Source: VGJJ01 sp964480705
GTDB lineage: Archaea; Iainarchaeota; Iainarchaeia; Iainarchaeales; VGJJ01
Assembly: GCA_964480705.1 (NCBI GenBank)
Contig: CAYZPC010000001.1
Coordinates: 71,238 to 135,237 of the forward strand
Length of the DNA: 64,000 nt
Reading direction: 5' to 3'
Numbering within the stretch: position 1 is the stretch's first letter; every line of letters begins with the position of its first letter. The notes beneath the pieces were generated by a model that worked only from the letters and a program-made list of their open reading frames with translations, did no database searches and was not told the origin of the DNA. Made by a program: the position numbers and the translations under genes. Positions 57,966 to 64,000 of this stretch are shown one piece after another.

Positions 57966-58595
57966 ATGGGTTACTACGCAGATTTATTCCTCCGCCCCAA
58001 GCAGGCTGTCCTGTTTGCGCTTCAATCTCCAAGCATGGTTCGCGCAATCGGGTTCATTTTGTTGGGCACTCTTGCCGGAGTGTTGGCTTCTCTCTTGTTC
58101 ACGGGGTCTATTCTCTTTGACACCATTTTTGGCTTCTTGCTGAGCGATGTGCTTCGCTGGCTAATTAGTGGTGTCGTGCTCGTTTTAGTCGGAATGTTTT
58201 TCAAAAAAATTCCTTTCAACACTATCAATTTTTCCCGCGCTCTCTCCACGCTCGCGCAATTAAACGTATACGGTTTCTTCATGTTTCTTATTCTAGGAAT
58301 TATTCTTCCCGTGCTCACTATTCCAAACGTTCTCACTGCAACCACGGATTTGCAGAATGGTTTGATTGGTGAAGAAGAGTTTGTTCTCGCGGTGGAGGAA
58401 TCCATCGCCTCGGCTTCAGACACTTCGCTGCTGGCCATTCCCCTTATTCTTCTCGCCGCACTCATGGTGTTGTATGGGATGTACGTGCTTTTTTTGTCGA
58501 TTCAAAAATATTTAGATGTGACTGTTTTCAAAACGATTCTCGTATGGCTGCTGGTGGTTCTCGTACAAAGCGTTTTCGTATTTTTCTCAGGCTGA
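57966..58595 (+). CDS. YIP1-type integral membrane protein
   Basis: This is a 209-residue protein with about five membrane helices. The start MGYYADLFLRPKQAVLFALQSPSMVRAIGFIL resembles the amphipathic lead-in and first helix of archaeal Yip1-domain proteins. Function unknown; Yip1 proteins in eukaryotes act in membrane traffic. ATG at 57966 fits the shared TATA box; the TTG at 57957 does not. Confidence 0.65.
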   Translation: MGYYADLFLRPKQAVLFALQSPSMVRAIGFILLGTLAGVLASLLFTGSILFDTIFGFLLSDVLRWLISGVVLVLVGMFFKKIPFNTINFSRALSTLAQLNVYGFFMFLILGIILPVLTIPNVLTATTDLQNGLIGEEEFVLAVEESIASASDTSLLAIPLILLAALMVLYGMYVLFLSIQKYLDVTVFKTILVWLLVVLVQSVFVFFSG

Positions 58596-58613
58596 TTTTT
58601 TCTTTCAAAACCA

Positions 58614-59141
58614 TCAAACAATACAGTGGTCCAGCGACAAAGTATACACATAGTGCGTATCCACTCCCTGCGCCCCTTCCGATTCTCTCACTGACGTAAA
58701 ATGAAATTTTTGGTACATTTCCGCTTCAGGAGTTTTAGGGTATGCTATTCCCATCACTTGCTTGAAGCCATGCTTTTTTGCAAAAACGAGCAATCGTGCG
58801 AGCAGCCATTGGCTTTCATTCTGATCCGGTTGTGAAAATTTGTTGATAACAAGTGATTTTTTGGTGGCAGATGGAATGTAAAACATTTCCACATTGTGAG
58901 TGGCTTTTCCGCGAACATAATAGTATAGTTTAGCATTGTGATTTTTATCAAATTCAGTAGCAATAATTTCTCGTCCAACCGGAAGCTGTTTTTGAGTGAG
59001 TCGGGATAAATCAATTTTGGAGGGTGTGTCATGCCCTGCTGCTCTCCGCACTCTAAACACGCGTGTGCGTGATGTTCGCTTCTTTTTGGGCAGGCCGGCA
59101 GGTCTCCGAATAGGTTTTCCTCGAAAAGGTTGGCTGGGCAT
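58614..59141 (-). CDS. Hypothetical protein with possible GNAT-like domain
   Basis: This is a 175-residue protein. A basic Arg/Lys/Pro-rich N-terminal tail (about 1-35) precedes a mixed alpha/beta domain. The end QWLLARLLVFAKKHGFKQVMGIAYPKTPEAEMYQKFHFTSV (in parts: LLARLLVFAKKHGF and AEMYQKFHF) resembles the helix and Y-x-k-x-G/F-F pattern of GNAT acetyltransferases. The acetyl-CoA pyrophosphate loop (Q/R-x-x-G-x-A) is not clear, so this is tentative. It shares a compact divergent promoter with cysS. Confidence 0.4.
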   Translation of the reverse strand: MPSQPFRGKPIRRPAGLPKKKRTSRTRVFRVRRAAGHDTPSKIDLSRLTQKQLPVGREIIATEFDKNHNAKLYYYVRGKATHNVEMFYIPSATKKSLVINKFSQPDQNESQWLLARLLVFAKKHGFKQVMGIAYPKTPEAEMYQKFHFTSVRESEGAQGVDTHYVYTLSLDHCIV

Positions 59142-59162
59142 ACCAATGCAATAGTGCCGACC

Positions 59163-59168
59163 TTTAAA
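59163..59168. promoter_or_regulatory. Candidate shared TATA box for cysS and divergent gene
   Basis: TTTAAA centred at 59165.5 lies 28.5 bp before the cysS ATG (59194) and 24.5 bp before the minus-strand ATG (59141). Start codons are 53 bp apart. Confidence 0.5.
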
Positions 59169-59193
59169 TTCGTTGAGTCTTATCCTACTTCAT

Positions 59194-60636
59194 ATGCCCC
59201 TATCTCTATACAACACCCTCGCTCGCCAAAAGCAGGAATTTACTCCCTCAAATGGGAGTGGAAAAGTAGGCTTGTACGTCTGCGGCCCCACCGTGTATAG
59301 TTTTGCTCACATTGGTAATTTTCGCGCATACATCGCATGGGATGTGTTGCGGAGAGTATTAGAATACAACAAATTCAAACCCACGCACGTGATGAACATC
59401 ACGGACGTAGGACACTTGCAGAATGATTCCGACACCGCGGAAGATAAAATGGAAAAAGCTGCTCGTGAAGAAAAAAAATCCCCTTTTGAGGTTGCCAAAT
59501 TCTACACGCAGGCGTTTCTCACGGATTCTCAAAAACTTCACTTGCTCCCGCCAACCATTTTGTGCAAGGCCACGGAACACATTCCGGAGATGATTAAACT
59601 CATTCAAAAATTGGAAAAAAAAGGTCTCACGTATTCCACGCCGCACGGAATTTATTTTGATGTGCAAAAGTTTCCCAATTATGGAAAAATTTCCGGACAG
59701 AATTTAGAACAACTCAAGCAAGTCCGCGAATCCGTTGAGCGTGATCCCAACAAAAAGCATCCCGCGGATTTTCGCTTGTGGCAATTAGCCCAACCCACGC
59801 ACGCGATGCAATGGGATTCTCCCTGGGGAAAAGGCTACCCGGGCTGGCATATTGAATGCTCCGCGATGAGTATGAAATATTTGGGAGAGAGTTTTGATAT
59901 TCACTGCGGGGGAATGGACCATATTTCCATTCATCATCCCAATGAGATTGCCCAGAGCGAAGGTGCGACGGGAAAGCCCTTCGTGCGTTTTTGGTTGCAC
60001 AATTCGTTCATTCAAATTGATAAAAACAAAATGGCCAAATCCTTGAGAAATATCTACACTATCTCCGATTTGGAAGCGAAGGGTTTTTCTCCTCTGGATT
60101 ATCGTTTTCTGGTTCTCACCGCCCACTATCGCAGTGAATTAAATTTTACATTTGATTCATTAGGCGTTGCGCAACGTACCCGAAACACGTGGAATGATTT
60201 CATTCGCCGCGTGCAAAAATATGAAGGTAAAAATGCTGCATCAAATGAGGAAATGAAAGAGTATCTCGCCCTAACCAAAGCCAAAGTCGATGAAGCATTG
60301 AATGATGATTTGAACACGCCCATTGCATTAGCGGTATTGAGCGAGTTTCAGCGACGCGTGAATGGCTGGATGGAAAATAATGAAATAAGTAAATCCGATG
60401 CGCGCCAAATTATTGATTTGTTGAAAAAAATAAACACCGTGTTGGATGTGTTTGACTTTGAGATGAAAGAATATTCCATTCCCGCGCACGTGCTCAAATT
60501 AGCCCATGCGCGCGAAGCCGCACGCACTGCTAAAGATTGGAAAAAGTCGGATGAGTTGCGCGCAGCGATTGAAAAGGAAGGATTTATGATTATTGATTCC
60601 AAAACCGGGTTCGAAATCAAACCCCTTTCACGCTAA
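59194..60636 (+). CDS. cysS: Cysteinyl-tRNA synthetase
   Basis: This is a 480-residue class I synthetase. It has the zinc ligand C30 in YVCGPTVYSFAHIGNFRAY with HIGN at 39-42, further zinc ligands in WHIECSAMSMKYLG and HCGGMDHISIHHPNE, and the KMSKS-type KMAKSLRN. It is full-length for the family. ATG at 59194 is chosen from the family N-terminus and TATA spacing. Confidence 0.94.
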   Translation: MPLSLYNTLARQKQEFTPSNGSGKVGLYVCGPTVYSFAHIGNFRAYIAWDVLRRVLEYNKFKPTHVMNITDVGHLQNDSDTAEDKMEKAAREEKKSPFEVAKFYTQAFLTDSQKLHLLPPTILCKATEHIPEMIKLIQKLEKKGLTYSTPHGIYFDVQKFPNYGKISGQNLEQLKQVRESVERDPNKKHPADFRLWQLAQPTHAMQWDSPWGKGYPGWHIECSAMSMKYLGESFDIHCGGMDHISIHHPNEIAQSEGATGKPFVRFWLHNSFIQIDKNKMAKSLRNIYTISDLEAKGFSPLDYRFLVLTAHYRSELNFTFDSLGVAQRTRNTWNDFIRRVQKYEGKNAASNEEMKEYLALTKAKVDEALNDDLNTPIALAVLSEFQRRVNGWMENNEISKSDARQIIDLLKKINTVLDVFDFEMKEYSIPAHVLKLAHAREAARTAKDWKKSDELRAAIEKEGFMIIDSKTGFEIKPLSR

Positions 60637-60687
60637 CTGTTGCACCGTCCCCACGGGGTTTTTAATCTCAATTTTCGTTCAACTCGC

Positions 60688-62415
60688 ATGGCCGAGTTCT
60701 CCCTCCTGGTAAATATTGGTCTCATGGTCGTAGCGGCCGCGTTCTCTCTTTACATTGCTAAGCTCCTCAAGCAGCCCGCGCTATTGGGATACCTGCTCGC
60801 GGGAGTAATCATTGGCCCGTTTGGTCTGAATGCGTTTTCCAATCCAGAGGAAATTGTCCTCTTGTCCGAGTTGGGGATTATTTTCCTCTTATTCACTGTG
60901 GGAGCGGAAACCGATGTCATGAAGTTTTTGCGCGCGGGCCCTACTATTTTCCTTGGAGGTTTAGCGCAAGTCTTGCTCATCATGCTCTTGGCTTTTTTTG
61001 TCTTGCCGGATTTGTCCTTTGAAGCCTCGTTATATGTGGGCTTGGCCCTCGCGCTTTCTTCCACCATGTTGGTGGTCAAATTATTAGAAGATAAGAAGAC
61101 CCTGCAATCCTTGCACGGTCAGCTCATGCTGGGCTTCCTCCTCGTGCAGGACATTGTGGTTATTGTCGCCCTGCCCTTGCTCGCAGCCGGTGGGGGAAGT
61201 TTGAACATTGAATTCATGCAATTCCTCCTCATCAAGGGAATTTTCCTCCTCTCTATTGTGGCCTTGCTCTCCAAGGGTTTTTTTCCGGCCATTTATCGTT
61301 TCTCCGCGCGTTCCCCCGAAATGCTCTACCTCACTGCTCTCGCCACGTGTTTTGGTTTCATTGGCCTCGCGTACATGCTCAATATTTCCCTCGCCATTGG
61401 AGCGTTTCTCGCCGGTCTCGCGATTGCGCGCCTCCCCTACAATGTGGAAGCAGTTGCCTCCATTCGCGGTCTGCGTGATTTTTTCGTGATGCTCTTTTTT
61501 GTATCATTGGGAACGCAGCTTAATTTTGCCGTGGGAGAAGTTTCCTTCACCATTATTTTGAGTCTCCTCGTGCTTGTTTTCCTCCTCAAACCCCTTGCAT
61601 TATACTTTGTCACCCAAATGGCAGGATATGGTTCCCCCACCTCGGTGAAGGTTTCATTTGGCTTGACTCAAATGTCCGAGTTTTCGCTCATCTTACTCTT
61701 GCAGGGGCGCATTTCGGGAGTGGTGCCAGATAATATTTACTCATTCATGCTCTTACTTGCCGCGGGATCAATGGTCATTACTCCCTATTTGATGGATTTT
61801 GGCCCCAAGTTGTACATGTGGCTGAAACACCACGCTCACATTCCTTTGTTTTCGCGCTTCAAAATTTTTTCTCGACAAATTGAGCAAATGCAACAGGTTT
61901 CCGAGAAAAAATTGCACGACCATGTCATTATTTTAGGCGCAGGCCGCACGGGAAAATATTTAGCGAATCAACTTCGAAAAAAATACACCATTATTGTCGT
62001 GGACCACGATCCCAACATTATTGCGTACTGCCGCGCCAAGGGAATAACAGCCGTTTTTGGTAATGCGCGTAATATTGAAATTTTAGAAAAGCTCCACGCG
62101 GAAAATGCCAAGCTTTTAGTGTGTGCTCTACCGGATTATGAAGAGACCCTCTTCGTGGTGGATTTTGCTAAGCATCATTTTCACAAATTGAAAATTTTTG
62201 CCAAAGCAAACTATTGGGAAGACGCGCTCAACCTCTATCGCAGAGGAGTGGATTACGTGGTTCTCACCGAAATCATTGGCGGCTTCCTCTTTTTGGAGCA
62301 TGTGGAGCACTTTTTGAAGAAAGGAAAGCTTCTGGAGACGGTAAACATGGTCAAACTCAAAGAAAATGCCCTCGAAGAGCGTGAAGCCACGCATGGCGTG
62401 AAGAACATGTTATAA
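60688..62415 (+). CDS. CPA2-type cation/proton antiporter with TrkA-N domain
   Basis: This is a 575-residue protein. Residues about 1-375 carry 12-13 membrane helices of the KefB/NapA (CPA2) type (LGYLLAGVIIGPFGL, ELGIIFLLFTVGAE, LALALSSTMLVVKLLE, GFLLVQDIVVIVALPL). Residues about 400-575 form an RCK-N nucleotide-binding domain (HVIILGAGRTGKYLANQLRKKY, then IVVDHDPN). It probably exchanges K+ or Na+ for H+ under NAD(H) control. ATG at 60688 is chosen because the longer frame adds nothing hydrophobic. The stop codon lies within the next gene's TATA box. Confidence 0.88.
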   Translation: MAEFSLLVNIGLMVVAAAFSLYIAKLLKQPALLGYLLAGVIIGPFGLNAFSNPEEIVLLSELGIIFLLFTVGAETDVMKFLRAGPTIFLGGLAQVLLIMLLAFFVLPDLSFEASLYVGLALALSSTMLVVKLLEDKKTLQSLHGQLMLGFLLVQDIVVIVALPLLAAGGGSLNIEFMQFLLIKGIFLLSIVALLSKGFFPAIYRFSARSPEMLYLTALATCFGFIGLAYMLNISLAIGAFLAGLAIARLPYNVEAVASIRGLRDFFVMLFFVSLGTQLNFAVGEVSFTIILSLLVLVFLLKPLALYFVTQMAGYGSPTSVKVSFGLTQMSEFSLILLLQGRISGVVPDNIYSFMLLLAAGSMVITPYLMDFGPKLYMWLKHHAHIPLFSRFKIFSRQIEQMQQVSEKKLHDHVIILGAGRTGKYLANQLRKKYTIIVVDHDPNIIAYCRAKGITAVFGNARNIEILEKLHAENAKLLVCALPDYEETLFVVDFAKHHFHKLKIFAKANYWEDALNLYRRGVDYVVLTEIIGGFLFLEHVEHFLKKGKLLETVNMVKLKENALEEREATHGVKNML

Positions 62416-62418
62416 TTT
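62411..62418 (+). promoter_or_regulatory. TATA box overlapping the antiporter stop codon
   Basis: TATAATTT is centred 25.5 bp before the ATG at 62439. The antiporter TAA (62413-62415) is inside this element, so the two genes are packed without any spare sequence. Confidence 0.6.
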
Positions 62419-62438
62419 GTCCCACCCTAGTTTATCGT

Positions 62439-63086
62439 ATGAGGTTAGACATTCCTTTCTATCCCAATCCTCCCAAAAATGACTCTCAGTGCCTGTCCGT
62501 TTCGTGCTTGAGCCTCATTTCCTATTTTACGGAGAAAAACCCCTCCCTTGATGAAGTGGATGCGTTGTTGCATCGAAAAAAGGGCCACTGGACGTATACT
62601 TTGCAACTCGCCACCGTGCTCCATGATGCCGGTTTGGATGTCAAATATTTTTCGAGCGTGGACCCCACTCCTTTCCTGGAGGGAGAATCCTACTTTCGTG
62701 ACCATTTCCCTGAAAAAGCTGAAAATATAATTGCTCACACGAATGTTCCCGTGCTGATTAGTTCTATTGCGCAACTTGTTCAATACAAATTATTCCAAAA
62801 GAAAATTTTAGATGCCGAAGAATTGGAAATACACTTGCAGCAGGGCCACGGAATTATTTTGCTCGTGGATGGGAATATTATTCTTGGAAACGAGGGCCCA
62901 TTCCAGAAGCAGGCGATTGTTCTCACGGGCTATGATAAAATGAATTTCTTTTTCCACCATTCCGGAGCAGACTTTCCAACCCCGCACATGATTGTGCCCA
63001 AAAAACGCTTGCTCGATGCGTGGAACGCACCCGGGACCGATAATGATGTGATTATCGTGTATGGAAAACGCGCGAATAGACGCTGA
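62439..63086 (+). CDS. Peptidase C39-like family protein
   Basis: This is a 215-residue protein with the papain-like C39 order: IPFYPNPPKNDSQCLSVSCLSLISYF with candidate nucleophile C18 in the Q-C-L pair, TLQLATVLHDAGLDVKYF, then the helper histidine region YDKMNFFFHHSGADF. Similar proteins process or scavenge peptides inside archaea. It is not fused to an ABC transporter. The TATA box lies in the stop of the antiporter gene. Confidence 0.65.
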   Translation: MRLDIPFYPNPPKNDSQCLSVSCLSLISYFTEKNPSLDEVDALLHRKKGHWTYTLQLATVLHDAGLDVKYFSSVDPTPFLEGESYFRDHFPEKAENIIAHTNVPVLISSIAQLVQYKLFQKKILDAEELEIHLQQGHGIILLVDGNIILGNEGPFQKQAIVLTGYDKMNFFFHHSGADFPTPHMIVPKKRLLDAWNAPGTDNDVIIVYGKRANRR

Positions 63087-63162
63087 ACTGTTTTCGAAAA
63101 AATAATGATTGAAAAAAAAATATAACTAGAAATAGAAAAAAGTAATTTGAAATGCCAGCGTT

Positions 63163-64000
63163 TTACGCCGACACTTCAATATCTAATCGTTTCTTCAATT
63201 CGCGATAACGGTTTCGGATGGTGACTTCTGTCACTCCCGCCACATTCGCCACTTCTTTCTGCGTTCTACGTTCGCCTTTCAATAATCCAGCGATGTACAC
63301 CGCAGCGGCTGCAACACCCGTGGGTCCGCGTCCGGAGATGAGTCCTTTTCCAATGGCGTCTTCCAAAATCTTTCGTCCTTCTTCCTGCACTTCTCCGCTG
63401 AGATTTAACTCAGATGCGAATCGCGGAATGTAGTGAATCGGATTCGTCAATGGAACTTCGAGTTTTAATTCTCGAACCAAAAAGCGGTAGGTTCGGCCAA
63501 TTTCTTTTTTGGTCAAACCGGATGCTTCGGCCATTTCGTTCAACGTACGAGGCACTTGATACGTTCGGCACACCGTGTACAACACGGCGGCAACAACCGC
63601 TTCAATGAGTCGTCCGCGAATTAATCCTTTCTTCACCGTTTTACGGTATAACAATGCGGCTGCTTCCACCAATTGTTCAGGAATGTTCAAATAACTTGCA
63701 ACACGGCGCAATTCGGTCAAGGCGATGCTCAAATTTCGTTGCATGCTGGATGAAATGGATGCGCGTTTGTGCCACTTGATTAAGCGGTACATTTGTGCTT
63801 TGCTTTTTGAAGATAATTTGTTTCCGCGTGCATCGGCTCCGCGTCGGTCAATGACCGTAACCAAACCCTTGTTGAGTTTGACATACTTCATGGGGCTTCC
63901 CGTACGAGCAGAGTCTTCGAATCCGTCTCCGTCGAAAGAGCGCCATTCTTTTCCAAAATCCATTTCATCTTCAGAGACGATGAGTCCGCACTGCTGGCAG
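63163..64000 (-). CDS. tfb: Transcription factor B (partial, N-terminus outside window)
   Basis: This archaeal TFIIB homologue recruits RNA polymerase to the TBP-TATA complex. The window covers all but the start: the second cysteine pair of the zinc ribbon (CQQCGLIVSEDE at the edge), the B-finger region (EWRSFD), then the two cyclin folds (about 60-150 and 165-255 from M in DFGKEW), the second with the recognition helix TQKEVANVAGVTEVTIRNRY. The reading frame is open to the right edge. It fixes the host as an archaeon. Confidence 0.95.
   Translation of the reverse strand, partial: CQQCGLIVSEDEMDFGKEWRSFDGDGFEDSARTGSPMKYVKLNKGLVTVIDRRGADARGNKLSSKSKAQMYRLIKWHKRASISSSMQRNLSIALTELRRVASYLNIPEQLVEAAALLYRKTVKKGLIRGRLIEAVVAAVLYTVCRTYQVPRTLNEMAEASGLTKKEIGRTYRFLVRELKLEVPLTNPIHYIPRFASELNLSGEVQEEGRKILEDAIGKGLISGRGPTGVAAAAVYIAGLLKGERRTQKEVANVAGVTEVTIRNRYRELKKRLDIEVSA

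Noticed and set aside
1..64000. CRISPR array
   Set aside because: No regularly spaced direct repeats with unique spacers and no cas genes were seen.

Overview
The window is a gene-dense stretch of archaeal chromosome. The archaeal assignment rests on transcription factor B at the right edge, an archaeal-type PheRS pair, TyrRS and TrpRS, diphthine synthase, Trm5, ribosomal protein L35Ae, Lhr helicase, NucS, DUF63, DUF357 and a Sulfolobus-type single-OB SSB. Many genes have an A/T-rich TATA element centred about 26 bp before the start codon, which implies leaderless mRNAs. Base composition is fairly balanced, genes are compact, and several genes look bacterial (rhodanese, DUF1289, bacilliredoxin, a sigma-70-like protein, ScpA/ScpB). 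That mix fits a DPANN-type lineage such as Diapherotrites, but the phylum is an inference.

Layout. 1-9 kb: trpS (cut by the edge), a HIT protein, a Bro-N protein, a Tag-like glycosylase, an MgtE/CBS transporter, a CDP-alcohol phosphatidyltransferase, a tRNA-binding domain protein, a deaminase and a TraB protein. 9-16.9 kb: a phosphoesterase-Lhr pair, an Lrp-like regulator behind a palindromic operator, and an enolase homologue with altered active-site residues. 16.9-24 kb: a large exported MopE-type protein, NucS, an M24 peptidase and a DHH phosphoesterase. 24-31 kb: dph5/DUF357/DUF63, trm5-adk-tmk, a KaiC-like ATPase, ScpA and a VIT1-type transporter. 31-40 kb: thioredoxin, DinB, a nicotianamine-synthase-like protein, an exported sulfatase, polX-nth, rhodanese, a hydrolase, tRNA-Leu and a half-size MFS protein. 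40-45 kb: a zinc-ribbon mini-protein, a candidate structured RNA, a sigma-70-like protein, DUF1289 plus bacilliredoxin, tRNA-Ser, and divergent nikR and ZIP transporter genes. 45-64 kb: pheS-pheT, L35Ae, RNase HII, ScpB, FtsZ, proline dehydrogenase, peroxiredoxin, SSB, tyrS, cysS, a CPA2/TrkA-N antiporter, a C39-like peptidase and TFB.

Themes. Information processing dominates: four aminoacyl-tRNA synthetases plus a detached tRNA-binding domain, and many DNA repair enzymes (Lhr with its phosphoesterase, NucS, PolX, Nth, DinB, a DHH/RecJ-type protein, a Tag-like glycosylase). Metal handling is a second theme (NikR with ZIP, the NAS-like protein, VIT1, MgtE, MopE calcium-type motifs). Structural signals that the genes do not explain include a dispersed palindromic repeat in four copies, each downstream of a gene in matching orientation; four divergent promoters in which a single TATA box appears to serve both genes; and a hairpin-rich candidate RNA beside the sigma-like gene.
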